In this document: positions 8,437-16,503 of the stretch, in pieces
Position numbering within the stretch: position 1 is the stretch's first letter
How the letters are laid out: each line of letters starts with the position of its first letter
Assembly (NCBI RefSeq): GCF_001824475.1
Contig: NZ_MHXN01000009.1
Coordinates: 195,267-255,393 of the forward strand
Reading direction: 5' to 3'
Length of the DNA: 60,127 bases
From: Phenylobacterium sp. RIFCSPHIGHO2_01_FULL_69_31
Lineage (GTDB): Bacteria > Pseudomonadota > Alphaproteobacteria > Caulobacterales > Caulobacteraceae
The notes under the pieces: generated by a model
Told to the model about the DNA's origin: nothing
What the model saw: only the letters and a program-made list of their open reading frames with translations
The model's database searches: none
Program-made: the position numbers and the translations under genes

Positions 8437-9590
8437 GGAAGCCCTCGCGCCTGGGCCTGCGCCGCCAGGAAGCCGCGCAGGGTCTGGTCCAGCAGCGGCT
8501 CGTCCAGGAAGAAGGCGTCGTGGCCCTTGTCGGTCTGGATCTCGGCGAAGCTGGCCCGGCAGCCGGCCCCGTTCAGCGCCCGGACGATGTCGCGGCTCTC
8601 CGGCGTCGGATACAGCCAGTCGGAGGAGAAGCTGAGCACGCAGAACTTCACGTGCCGCGCCTTCACGAACGCCTCGGCCAGCACCCCGCCGTACTGGGCG
8701 GCCAGGTCGAAGTAGTCCAGCGCCCGGGTGATGTAGAGATAGCTGTTGGCGTCGAAGCGGTCGACGAAACTGGTCCCCTGGTGGCGCAGGTAGCTCTCCA
8801 CCTGGAAGTCGGCGTCGAAGCCCCACGACAGGCCGTCGCGCTGCAGCTCGCGCCCGAACTTCCGCTGCAGGGCCGCCTCGGACAGATAGGTGATGTGCGC
8901 GGCCATCCGCGCCACGGCCAGCCCCTTCTCCGGCCGCACGCCGGCGGCGAGATAGGCGCCCTGATGCCAGTTGGGATCGGCCATGATCGCCTGGCGCCCC
9001 ACCTCGTGGAAGGCGATGTTTTGGGCCGAATGGCGCGCGGCCGCGGCGATCACCACCGCCGAAAACAGCTTCTCCGGATAGTCCGCCGCCCACTGCAGCA
9101 CCTGCATCCCGCCCATGGACCCGCCGATGGCCGCGAACAGGGTCTCGATACCCAGGGCCTCGATCAGCATCGCCTGGGCCCGCACCATGTCGCCGATGGT
9201 GATCACCGGGAATTTCAGGCCGTACGGCGCGTTGGTCGCCGGATCCAGCGAGGCCGGCCCCGTGCTGCCCATGCAGCCGCCGATCACGTTGGTGCAGATG
9301 ATGAAATGCCGCTCGGGGTCCAGCACGAGGCCGGGTCCGACGAACCGGTCCCACCAGCCCGGCTTGCCCGTCACCGGGTGCGTGGAGGCCAGGTGCTGGT
9401 CGCCGGTCAGGGCGTGGCAGACCAGCACGGCGTTGGACTTGTCCGCGTTCAGCCGGCCATAGGTCTTGTAGCCGATCTCCAGCGGAGCCAGCTTGGCGCC
9501 GGAGTCCAGGCGCAGCGGTTGGCTCGCCGGGAACCGCCAGGTCCCGCCGCCGATCTCGATCCCCGCCGTGATGGGGGCCTGCGCCGTCAT
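8433..9590 (-). CDS. metX: Homoserine O-acetyltransferase
   Basis: 385-residue alpha/beta hydrolase that acetylates homoserine for methionine synthesis. Nucleophile Ser158 sits in [11 protein letters not shown], preceded by the family block [14 protein letters not shown]. The catalytic Asp and His are in FSSDWLYP and [12 protein letters not shown]. Length and motifs fit MetX rather than a serine acetyltransferase. It forms an operon with metW. Upstream a TTGACA sequence on the minus strand at 9630-9635 may be the -35 element. No SAM riboswitch fold was recognised in the short leader. Confidence 0.95.
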   Translation of the reverse strand: MTAQAPITAGIEIGGGTWRFPASQPLRLDSGAKLAPLEIGYKTYGRLNADKSNAVLVCHALTGDQHLASTHPVTGKPGWWDRFVGPGLVLDPERHFIICTNVIGGCMGSTGPASLDPATNAPYGLKFPVITIGDMVRAQAMLIEALGIETLFAAIGGSMGGMQVLQWAADYPEKLFSAVVIAAAARHSAQNIAFHEVGRQAIMADPNWHQGAYLAAGVRPEKGLAVARMAAHITYLSEAALQRKFGRELQRDGLSWGFDADFQVESYLRHQGTSFVDRFDANSYLYITRALDYFDLAAQYGGVLAEAFVKARHVKFCVLSFSSDWLYPTPESRDIVRALNGAGCRASFAEIQTDKGHDAFFLDEPLLDQTLRGFLAAQAQARGLP

Positions 9591-9679
9591 GGCCGCGTTG
9601 GACCGCCTCGCCCGTGCGGTGTCAATGGCTTGCAGCCGGGCGCGCCTAGGCTATGGAGGGTATGGGTAAGGGAGCGTCC

Positions 9680-10171
9680 ATGGATCGGCTGATCCTCCTG
9701 CGGCACGGCAAGGCCGAAGCCGATTCAGACAGCGGCGAGGATTTCGACCGGCGGCTGGCCCCGCGCGGCATCCGCGAGTCGGCCGAGATGGCCGCCCAAC
9801 TCGCCGATATGGGCTTTCGGCCGGACGTGGCCCTGGTCTCGCCCGCGGCCCGCACCCGCGGCACCTGGGAAAGCGCCGGCCCGGCCTTCCCGGGCGCCGA
9901 GACCCGGCTGGACGACCAGCTCTACCACGCCGATTCCGGCACCATCCGCCGCGCCGCCCAGGCGGCGGGCCAAAGCTGCGCCACCGTCATGGTCGTGGGC
10001 CACAATCCGGGCCTGCAGGAACTGACGATCCAGCTGCTGATCGAGGGCTCGGCCCCGGCCAGCCTAGTCGCGCGCGCCCAGCGCCATTTTCCCCCGGCGG
10101 CGGCGGCGGTGTTCCTGTTCGATTCGAACGGCCGCCCCCACTTCGACGGCCTGTTCTTCCCGGAGCGCTGA
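9680..10171 (+). CDS. Phosphohistidine phosphatase SixA-like protein
   Basis: 163 residues of the histidine phosphatase superfamily. The phosphate-binding motif LRHGKAEAD is at residues 5-13, and the second catalytic His lies in VVGHNPGLQEL. The short length and the DFDRRLAPRGIRES block match SixA, which dephosphorylates phosphohistidine on phosphotransfer proteins. ATG 9680 is preferred over the upstream ATG at 9653 because homology starts at MDRLILLRHG and GGGAGC lies upstream. Next gene starts 3 nt downstream. Confidence 0.88.
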   Translation: MDRLILLRHGKAEADSDSGEDFDRRLAPRGIRESAEMAAQLADMGFRPDVALVSPAARTRGTWESAGPAFPGAETRLDDQLYHADSGTIRRAAQAAGQSCATVMVVGHNPGLQELTIQLLIEGSAPASLVARAQRHFPPAAAAVFLFDSNGRPHFDGLFFPER

Positions 10172-10174
10172 GCC

Positions 10175-10507
10175 GTGCGCATCTACAAGATCCTGCCGCG
10201 CGCCGAGTGGAAGCTGGCGCAGACGGCCGGCCGCTTCGACGGCTCGGCGGTCGACCGCCAGGACGGCTACATCCACTTCTCCACCGCCGCCCAGGCGCCG
10301 GAGACCGCCCGCCGCCACTTCGCCGGGCAAGCCGACCTGGTGGTCCTGGAAATCGAAGCCGAGGACCTGGGGGAGGCCCTGCGTTGGGAACCGTCGCGCG
10401 GCGGCGACCTGTTCCCGCACCTCTACGGCCCCCTGGCCGCAACCGACGTGTTGCGGGTCCACGACGCCCCGCTGGATCCGGACGGCGTCCCGGTCACGCC
10501 CCGATGA
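10175..10507 (+). CDS. DUF952 family protein
   Basis: 110 residues matching DUF952: IYKILPRAEWKLAQTAGRF, DGYIHFSTAAQAPETARRHF, and the C-terminal FPHLYGPL. The family is small and cytosolic, with a glutathione-transferase-unrelated fold, and its biochemical role is not established. It starts with GTG 3 nt after sixA and its stop overlaps the pyrD start (ATGA), so the three genes are translationally coupled. Confidence 0.88.
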   Translation: MRIYKILPRAEWKLAQTAGRFDGSAVDRQDGYIHFSTAAQAPETARRHFAGQADLVVLEIEAEDLGEALRWEPSRGGDLFPHLYGPLAATDVLRVHDAPLDPDGVPVTPR

Positions 10508-11547
10508 AGGACCTGCACGGCCTCGCCACCTACGCCCTGCGCAACCTCGACCCCGAGGACGCGCACACCCTGGCCATCAAGGGCCTGAAGCTGGGCCTGG
10601 GCCCGCGCGCCCCGGCCGACGATCCCATCCTGGCCACCGACCTGGCCGGCCTGACACTGCCCAACCCGGTCGGCCTCGCCCCCGGGTTCGACAAGAACGC
10701 CGAGGTGTTCGGCCCCATGCTGCGGGCCGGCTTCGGCTTCGTGGAATGCGGCACCGTCACCCCGCTGCCCCAGGCCGGCAATCCGCGGCCGCGCCTGTTC
10801 CGGCTGTGGCAGGATCGGGCCGTGATCAACCGCATGGGCTTCAACAACGAGGGGCTGGAGCCCTTCGCCGCGCGCCTCGCCCATCGCGGTCGCGGCGTGG
10901 TCGGCGCCAACCTGGGCGCCAACAAGGATTCCGAGGACCGCCTGGCTGACTACACCACGGGCCTGCGCCGGCTGTGGGGCATGGCGTCCTACTTCACCAT
11001 CAACATCTCCTCGCCCAACACCCCCGGCCTGCGCGCGCTGCAGACCAAGGCCTCGCTGGACGAACTGCTGGGCCGGCTGATGGACACGGCCGATTCCCTG
11101 CCCCAGGGCGTGGCCGTCCCCATGTTTCTCAAGGTCGCGCCCGACCTGGAGGACGCCGAGATCGAGGCCATCGCCGACAGCGTGGCCGACCACGGCCTGG
11201 CCGGCGTCATCGTCTCCAACACCACCATCAGCCGCCCGCCGCTGAAGTCCCGCCACCGGGACGAGCCCGGCGGCCTCTCCGGCGCCCCCCTGACCGCGCT
11301 CTCCACCCGCGTGCTGGGCCAGTTCCGCGAGGCGGGGGCCGGACGGTTCCTGCTGATCGGCGCGGGCGGCATCGCCTCGGGCGCCGACGCCTACGCCAAG
11401 CTGCGCGCCGGCGCGGCAGCGGTGCAGCTCTATTCGGCGCTGGCCTACGAGGGGCCGGGCCTGGTCGTGCGCATCAAGCGCGACCTCGCGGCCCGGCTGC
11501 GCGCGGACGGCTTCGGCTCGGTGGCGGAGGCGGTCGGGGCGCGATAG
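10504..11547 (+). CDS. pyrD: Dihydroorotate dehydrogenase (quinone), class 2
   Basis: 347 residues. Oxidises dihydroorotate to orotate, passing electrons through FMN to membrane quinone in pyrimidine synthesis. The FMN/substrate motifs NPVGLAPGFDKNAEV, FVECGTVTPLPQAGNPRPRL, INRMGFNN and INISSPNTPGLR (catalytic Ser) are present, and the phosphate-binding GAGGIASGADAYAKLRAGA closes the barrel. The N-terminal amphipathic helix (YALRNLDPEDAHTLAIKGL) is the class 2 membrane-docking segment. Start ATG 10504 overlaps the previous stop. Confidence 0.96.
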   Translation: MKDLHGLATYALRNLDPEDAHTLAIKGLKLGLGPRAPADDPILATDLAGLTLPNPVGLAPGFDKNAEVFGPMLRAGFGFVECGTVTPLPQAGNPRPRLFRLWQDRAVINRMGFNNEGLEPFAARLAHRGRGVVGANLGANKDSEDRLADYTTGLRRLWGMASYFTINISSPNTPGLRALQTKASLDELLGRLMDTADSLPQGVAVPMFLKVAPDLEDAEIEAIADSVADHGLAGVIVSNTTISRPPLKSRHRDEPGGLSGAPLTALSTRVLGQFREAGAGRFLLIGAGGIASGADAYAKLRAGAAAVQLYSALAYEGPGLVVRIKRDLAARLRADGFGSVAEAVGAR

Positions 11548-11608
11548 CCTCGCCATCCCGGGCCCTTACGTTGCCGCAGCGGCTCCGCTGCACTAATTCG
11601 GGAGGACA

Positions 11609-13084
11609 ATGGCGGACGCACCGACCGAAGCTCCCGAGCGGAACCGGCGCCGCCTCTTCTGGCCCGGCGGCCTCTCCGCGCGCCTCCTGGTCCTCACCGT
11701 CGTCTTCGCGGCCCTGGGCGGAACCCTCGCCATCCCCCCCGCCATGGCCGCCTATGAGCAGCAGTGGCTGCTGGACCGGGTGCGCGCCGCCGAGCTCGCC
11801 TCCCTCGCGCCCGAGGTCGCCCCCGACCGCGTGGTCTCCGAACAGCTCAAGACCCAGCTCCTCGAAGGCGCGGGGGTCGAGATCGTGGCGGTCTCCATCG
11901 ACGGCGCCCGCTCGCTGGTGTTCTCCGCCGGCCGGCCCAGCCGCGCGCCCTATCTGGTGGACCTGCGCCCCCGCGCCGCGGGCCTGGCCCTGTTCGCCCC
12001 GTTCCAGACCCTGCTGGGCGACGGCGGCCGCGTGCGGGTCATGGCCGAGCCGCGCTTCCGCAAGGAGGCCGACTTCATCGAGTTCGTCGCCACCGACACC
12101 GAGCTGAAGCGCGCCCTGGCCAGCTACCTCTGGCGCCTGGTGGCGATCGTGGCCGGGGTGGCGGCGCTGGCGGGCGTGATCGTCTTCTTCGCCCTGAACC
12201 TCTTCCTCGTGCGGCCCATGCAGCGGATCACCTTCGCCATGGAACGGTTCCGCGCCGACCCCGAGGACCCCGCCGCCCAGATCCAGCTCTCCGGACGCCG
12301 GGACGAGATCGGCCGCGCCGAGGCCGAACTCGACCGCATGCAGGCCGACCTGCGCGCCGCGCTCAATTCCCGCGCCCGGCTGGCCGCGCTGGGCGAGGCG
12401 GTCGCCAAGATCAACCACGACCTCAAGAACATGCTCACCAGCGCCCAGCTCGCCTCCGAGCGCCTGGCCGCCTCCAACGACCCCAAGGTCAGCCAGGCCC
12501 TGCCGCGCCTCGAACGGGCCCTGGACCGTGCGGTGAAGCTGGCCGCCGACGTGTTGGTCTACGGCAAGACCGAGGAGGCCGCGCCCGAGACCCAGACGGT
12601 CAACCTCGCCGACGCGCTCAAGGAAGCCGCCGCCGAGGCTCGGCTGGCGGACGCGCGGGTGAAGCTGGTGTCCCGCATCACCGGCGCCGACCAGGTGATC
12701 GCCGACCCGGACCAGCTGCACCGCATCCTGGTCAACCTGCTGCGCAACGCCCGCCAGGCTATCGAGCACCAGGAGGGCCGCACGGCGCCCGGCCGGGTCG
12801 AGGTCTCCATGGAGGCCCAGGCCGGCGCCAGCCTCATCCGCATCTCCGACGACGGCCCGGGCGTGCCGATGCGCATGCGCGAACGCCTGTTCCAGCCCTT
12901 CGCCGGCTCCGGCCGCCCGGACTCCACCGGCCTCGGTCTCGCCATCGCCCGCGAACTGGCCCAGGGCCACGGCGGCGACCTCACCCTCTCCGTCACCGGC
13001 GACCAGGGCACGGTGTTCGAACTGCGGTTGCCGGGCGCTCCACCGCCGAAGGCGCGGGCGCGGCGGGCGAAGGCGGAGGGATAG
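11609..13084 (+). CDS. Orphan membrane sensor histidine kinase
   Basis: 491 residues. Transmembrane helices lie at about 22-45 and 172-198 around a periplasmic sensor of about 125 residues, then HAMP (LVRPMQRITFAMERFRADPED). The phosphoacceptor His270 is in a NHDLKN H-box (KINHDLKNMLT). The ATPase domain has an N-box LRNARQAI, G1 ISDDGPGVP, and G2 STGLGLAIARELAQGHGG. No response regulator is adjacent, so its partner lies elsewhere. It is 61 bp after pyrD, and GGGAGGACA precedes the ATG. The signal sensed is unknown. Confidence 0.9.
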   Translation: MADAPTEAPERNRRRLFWPGGLSARLLVLTVVFAALGGTLAIPPAMAAYEQQWLLDRVRAAELASLAPEVAPDRVVSEQLKTQLLEGAGVEIVAVSIDGARSLVFSAGRPSRAPYLVDLRPRAAGLALFAPFQTLLGDGGRVRVMAEPRFRKEADFIEFVATDTELKRALASYLWRLVAIVAGVAALAGVIVFFALNLFLVRPMQRITFAMERFRADPEDPAAQIQLSGRRDEIGRAEAELDRMQADLRAALNSRARLAALGEAVAKINHDLKNMLTSAQLASERLAASNDPKVSQALPRLERALDRAVKLAADVLVYGKTEEAAPETQTVNLADALKEAAAEARLADARVKLVSRITGADQVIADPDQLHRILVNLLRNARQAIEHQEGRTAPGRVEVSMEAQAGASLIRISDDGPGVPMRMRERLFQPFAGSGRPDSTGLGLAIARELAQGHGGDLTLSVTGDQGTVFELRLPGAPPPKARARRAKAEG

Positions 13085-13121
13085 GCCACGACGGTGGGCC
13101 AGCTGGTGCCCACCCACTCCA

Positions 13122-13160
13122 AAGCTCGTCATCCTCCGGCTTGCCCCGAGGACCCACCCC
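13122..13160 (+). repeat. Single arm of a dispersed extragenic repeat
   Basis: The stretch with GCTCGTCATCCTCCGGCTTG followed by CCCCGAGGACCCACCCCTTG resembles the arm of the palindromic element at 14528-14669 (CTCGTCATAGCCCGGCTTGC). This type of CTCGTCAT...GGACCCA repeat is common between genes in Caulobacterales and Rhizobiales. Only one arm is present here. Confidence 0.6.
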
Positions 13161-13254
13161 TTGACGGCGCGGTCGTGCGGCTATGGGCAAGAGCATTGGC
13201 CTTGTTGGCCGGAACAAAATAAGTACATCTCGTCTGAGTGAGTGGAGAACTCTT

Positions 13255-13764
13255 GTGACCGCCCCAAACGCGACCACTGACCCCGGCTTCTTCGACGGCC
13301 GATACATGGTCGAAATAACCGATTGGAACTGGGGGCTTCATGTGGGCCTCAGCCACGACACCACGCCTGTCGAGTATCGATTCCAGGGCGGCCTTGCCTA
13401 TGCGCGAAGTATCGAGATGGCGGCGCGGGTGAGGGCGCCGAGCACCCACCGTGGCAAGCTGATGCGCATCTGGATCTCGCCCTTCGGACCCGAGGTCTCC
13501 TTCGGCTCGGATGGATTGGATGACGTCGGGCGGTTCTATGAGCGCTCGGGCGATGCGTACGGATCGGATTTCGAGCTGTCGCTTCATCTGCCAGAAAGCG
13601 CACTCGGTCCGGCGGTGACCTGCCTGAGTTCGGTCTGGAAGTATCTGGACATCTGGACCGTTGACGACCCTAAAGACCGGGCAAGCGTCACCGCATTCAG
13701 CTTCTCCGCTTCGATCCACCCCAACCTGATCGATTGGGCCGGAGAACCGCTGGAGGCGCGCTAA
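13255..13764 (+). CDS. Hypothetical protein, atypical composition
   Basis: No family recognised. The 169-residue product is aromatic-rich (MVEITDWNWGLHVGLSHD, WKYLDIWTVDDPKD) with no signal peptide or membrane segment and alternating strand-like segments. I prefer GTG 13255, with GGAG 7 nt upstream, over ATG 13183, which lies against an extragenic repeat and lacks a ribosome-binding site; that start would add 24 residues. Codon third positions are noticeably less GC-biased than in flanking genes, suggesting recent acquisition. It is convergent with the SOS-linked gene downstream. Confidence 0.55.
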   Translation: MTAPNATTDPGFFDGRYMVEITDWNWGLHVGLSHDTTPVEYRFQGGLAYARSIEMAARVRAPSTHRGKLMRIWISPFGPEVSFGSDGLDDVGRFYERSGDAYGSDFELSLHLPESALGPAVTCLSSVWKYLDIWTVDDPKDRASVTAFSFSASIHPNLIDWAGEPLEAR

Positions 13765-13775
13765 TTGGCCTTTCC

Positions 13776-14321
13776 TCACCAACCACCGATGCGGCCCGCG
13801 GTGTCCAATGATGGGAAGCCCACCTCACCAGATCGCTGACAATGCGCACGTCGCCTGGACGCTGACGCACGACATATGGCGATGTCCTTAGGTCGCGGCT
13901 GACTGCCGCAAATCCGATCATCACTCTGGGCCTGGATTTCACATTGCTTGCGATCAGAGCCGCCGGCTCCTGGCGGACTATTGGGGACATCGCGAAACAA
14001 TGGACCGCTTGGGAACGGGAATGTGCCGAACGGTGGCGGCAACGGAGGGCGGGGGAGGCGGCCGTGACAGCCGACGCAGTTTTCGTCCGCCGCGTGGGGT
14101 GCAACCTGACGGGCCTCACTTGCAGGCGCCTTCTGAGAGCGGGTGGCATCTTGAGGTCGGCTTGCAGCGTCAAGGGAAGGGCCACTTCGCGAAAAGAAGG
14201 TGTCGTATCTCTGCGCGGCCGCGTCTTGCCGTTCGTTCTCGATGTCGGCTGGAGATCGCAGATACCAACGTCTTAGCGCCTCACCTTCCAGGCGTGCGGG
14301 ATCGATTTGGCCATAGGCCAT
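13776..14321 (-). CDS. Cysteine-containing protein of unknown function behind a LexA box
   Basis: 181 residues in three parts: a conserved-looking N-terminus (MAYGQIDPARLEGEALRRWY, LRSPADIENER), a low-complexity proline-rich middle with a CVGCH motif at about residue 78, and a C-terminal module with four cysteines (KQCEIQAQSDDRIC, then ICRASASRRRAHCQRSGEV). No signal peptide is present, so CVGCH is unlikely to bind haem. ATG 14321 is chosen because GAGGAGAG lies 6 nt upstream. A LexA box with an embedded -35 sits 190 bp upstream on the same strand, implying SOS control. Function unknown. Confidence 0.65.
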   Translation of the reverse strand: MAYGQIDPARLEGEALRRWYLRSPADIENERQDAAAQRYDTFFSRSGPSLDAASRPQDATRSQKAPASEARQVAPHAADENCVGCHGRLPRPPLPPPFGTFPFPSGPLFRDVPNSPPGAGGSDRKQCEIQAQSDDRICGSQPRPKDIAICRASASRRRAHCQRSGEVGFPSLDTAGRIGGW

Positions 14322-14502
14322 GCATGCTCTCCTCACAGGGATTGATCCGTGAGCCACAGCCGCGCGGGTGCGCGCAGCGGTGGCTCCGCTACGGCGGATG
14401 GACTGGGAGTGCGTGGCTCTGGCTGGCGGCGCCTTGTCCGCTCAGCGGCGGGTGGCGGAGTGCAGTGATCTACGCGAGGAAATCATCTCACGGTCGTTGC
14501 GG
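14322..14502. other. Leader between an SOS promoter and its gene
   Basis: About 180 bases between the LexA-controlled promoter and the gene starting at 14321. I see no convincing gene. A 14-codon frame (MISSRRSLHSATRR, minus strand, starting near 14482) is open, but without a ribosome-binding site it is probably chance. The long leader is unusual for an SOS gene. Confidence 0.4.
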
Positions 14503-14504
14503 GT

Positions 14505-14525
14505 AGTCAAGAACAAAAAGCGAAC
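14505..14525 (-). promoter_or_regulatory. LexA box with overlapping -35 (SOS promoter)
   Basis: On the minus strand the sequence reads GTTCGCTTTTTGTTCTTGAC. It contains GTTC-N7-GTTC, the alphaproteobacterial LexA site, directly followed by a TTGACT -35 element. A GATGAT -10 candidate lies 17 bp further. It faces the gene ending at 13776. Nineteen of 20 bases match the site at 20048-20067. Confidence 0.8.
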
Positions 14526-14527
14526 AT

Positions 14528-14669
14528 GCGTCACTCGTCATAGCCCGGCTTGCCCCGGCGGACCTATCCCCGGCTGCCAAACCGGGCGAGCGGGGCGCTG
14601 CGCCGCCGGCTGCGCGCTCGCCGTGGGGAGGGATGGATCCCCGGGGACAAGCGCGATGATGACGAGCAA
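14528..14669. repeat. Palindromic extragenic element
   Basis: The left arm (CTCGTCATAGCCCGGCTTGC then CCGGCGGACCTATCCC) reappears inverted at the right end (GGATGGATCCCCGGGGACAA then GCGCGATGATGACGAG). An inner inverted repeat has GGCGAGCG near 14585 facing CGCTCGCC near 14618. It fits a mobile-type palindromic repeat placed between the SOS promoter and the 3' end of ggt. No protein is encoded. Confidence 0.65.
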
Positions 14670-14706
14670 ATCGGGGGAGGAGAGAGGTGGAGGGGAAAGA
14701 GCCTTC

Positions 14707-16452
14707 CTACGGCGCCTTCGCCACGCCCTCGCGACGCGGATCGGCGCCGCCGCGCAGGCCTTGCGGCGTGACCTCGATCCCGTGCAGGCCCGAGCCTTCC
14801 GCGCCGAAGCCCGAGGTCAGCTTGATGCCCCGGGCCTCCAGCCCCGCCGTCAGCTCGGGCGAGAACTTGTCCACCTCGGCGGCGTAGAAGCTGCCGCCGG
14901 CGATCAGGTTGGGCAGGTTGATGGCCTCCTGCACCGGCAGCTTCCAGTCCAGCATGCCGACCAGGGCCTTGAGGTTGTAGGCCAGGATCGAGGGGCCGCC
15001 GGGCGAGCCCACCGCCGCCACGAACCGCCGGTCCTTGTCCAGCACGATGGCCGGGGCCATGGACGAGCGGGGCCGCTTGCCGCCGGCCACGGCGTTGGCC
15101 GCCGGGGCGCCGTCGCGGTCCTCCGGGCTGAACGAGAAGTCGGTGAGCTGGTTGTTCAGGAAGAAGCCATGCACCATCCGGCCCGAGCCGAAGGTGCTCT
15201 CCACCGTGGTGGTCATGGAGGCCACGTTGCCCCACCGGTCGACCACCACGAGGTGGGTGGTGCCCGAGACCTCCTGGGTGCGGTCGGGCGCGCGAACGCC
15301 GGCGCCCCGGGGCTTGCCGGGCGGCACGCTGGCGGCGGGGGAGGGGCCGATCAGCCGCGCCCGCTCGGCCAGGTAAGCGGGGTCCAGCAGGCCCTGCACC
15401 GGCACGTCCACGAAGTCGGGGTCGGCGATGTAGCGGTCGCGGTCGGCGTACATCAGCCGGCTGGCCTGGCTGAACAGGTACCAGCCCTCGACGCTGTTGG
15501 GGTGCTTGGCGATCTCGGTGTGCTCGAGGATGCCCAGGGCCTCCAGCACCGCCGGCCCGCCCGACGGCGCGCCCGGCGTGCAGACGAGATAGGCGCGGTA
15601 GGGGCGGCAGAGCGCGGCCTCGGCCTTGGGGCGATAGGCCTTGAGATCGTCCAGGCTGAGCTCGCCGGGGTTCGGCCCCGCCTTCACCTTGGCGACGATG
15701 GCCTGCGCGATCTCGCCCTCCAGCAGGGCCTTGGGGCCCTCGGCGGCGATCTTGCGCACCGTGGCGGCGTAGGCGGGGTTGCGGACCGTGTCGCCGGGCT
15801 GGATCTTCGTCCCGTCCGGCTTGGTGAAATAGGCGACGGCGTCGGGCGTCGCGGCCTGGGGGGCGCGGCCCGAGGCGGCGGCGGCCATCCGGCGCGGGGC
15901 GGGGAAGCCCTGGTCGGCCAGTCGCTCGGCCTCGCCGAACAGGTCCTTCCAGGCCAGCTTGCCGTGCTGGGACTGCGCCAGGGCCAGCATGGCCACCGCG
16001 CCCGGCGCGCCGGTGGAGCGGCCCGAGAGGATGGCGGCGGTCCGGTTCATCGGCTTGCCGTCCTCGCCGTAGAACAGCTTCGGGGTCGCCGCCTTCGGCG
16101 CCGTCTCGCGGCCGTTGTAGGCGGTCACCTGCTTCGTCCGGGCGTCGTAGTAGGTGAGGAAGGCGCCGCCGCCGAGGCCCGAGCTCTGCGGCTCCACCAG
16201 GCCCAGGGTCGCCTGCACCGCCACCGCCGCGTCCACGGCCGTGCCGCCGGCGCGCAGCACCTTCAGCCCGGCCTCCACCGCCATGGGATTGGCCGCGGCC
16301 ACCATGGCCCGGGGCGCGCCCGCGGGCGGCGTTTCGGACACCGCCGGCTGCGGCGTGGCGCAGGCGGACACGAAGGCGGCCAGCGCGAGGGCGGCGAAAG
16401 GCGACTTGAACTTCACGGGACGGGCGCGCTCCTGAACAACGGACTTGACCAT
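14707..16452 (-). CDS. ggt: Gamma-glutamyltransferase, lipoprotein form
   Basis: 581 residues. Cleaves and transfers the gamma-glutamyl group of glutathione in the periplasm after self-cleavage into two subunits. The new N-terminal nucleophile would be Thr398 in EVSGTTHLVVVD. Supporting blocks are GGTAVDAAVAVQATLGLVEPQSSGLGGG, YNGRETAP, TLQ-free GAPSGGPAVLEALGILE and the C-terminal SSMAPAIVLDKD and GSPGGPSILAYNLKALVGMLDW. The signal sequence ends in a lipobox VSAC at Cys31, so it is probably anchored to a membrane. Divergent from the P1 peptidase. Confidence 0.95.
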   Translation of the reverse strand: MVKSVVQERARPVKFKSPFAALALAAFVSACATPQPAVSETPPAGAPRAMVAAANPMAVEAGLKVLRAGGTAVDAAVAVQATLGLVEPQSSGLGGGAFLTYYDARTKQVTAYNGRETAPKAATPKLFYGEDGKPMNRTAAILSGRSTGAPGAVAMLALAQSQHGKLAWKDLFGEAERLADQGFPAPRRMAAAASGRAPQAATPDAVAYFTKPDGTKIQPGDTVRNPAYAATVRKIAAEGPKALLEGEIAQAIVAKVKAGPNPGELSLDDLKAYRPKAEAALCRPYRAYLVCTPGAPSGGPAVLEALGILEHTEIAKHPNSVEGWYLFSQASRLMYADRDRYIADPDFVDVPVQGLLDPAYLAERARLIGPSPAASVPPGKPRGAGVRAPDRTQEVSGTTHLVVVDRWGNVASMTTTVESTFGSGRMVHGFFLNNQLTDFSFSPEDRDGAPAANAVAGGKRPRSSMAPAIVLDKDRRFVAAVGSPGGPSILAYNLKALVGMLDWKLPVQEAINLPNLIAGGSFYAAEVDKFSPELTAGLEARGIKLTSGFGAEGSGLHGIEVTPQGLRGGADPRREGVAKAP

Positions 16453-16503
16453 AGCGGGCCGGCCGCGTGGACAACAAACGCCCGGACGTGCGACGTCCCT
16501 CCT

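Noticed and set aside
9591..9679. SAM riboswitch before metX
   Set aside because: The leader is under 90 bases and shows neither the SAM-II pseudoknot consensus nor other SAM-class motifs. A plain TTGACA promoter explains it.
14070..14110. CVGCH as a c-type haem site
   Set aside because: The protein has no signal peptide for export to the periplasm, where haem c is attached, and the surrounding sequence is low complexity.
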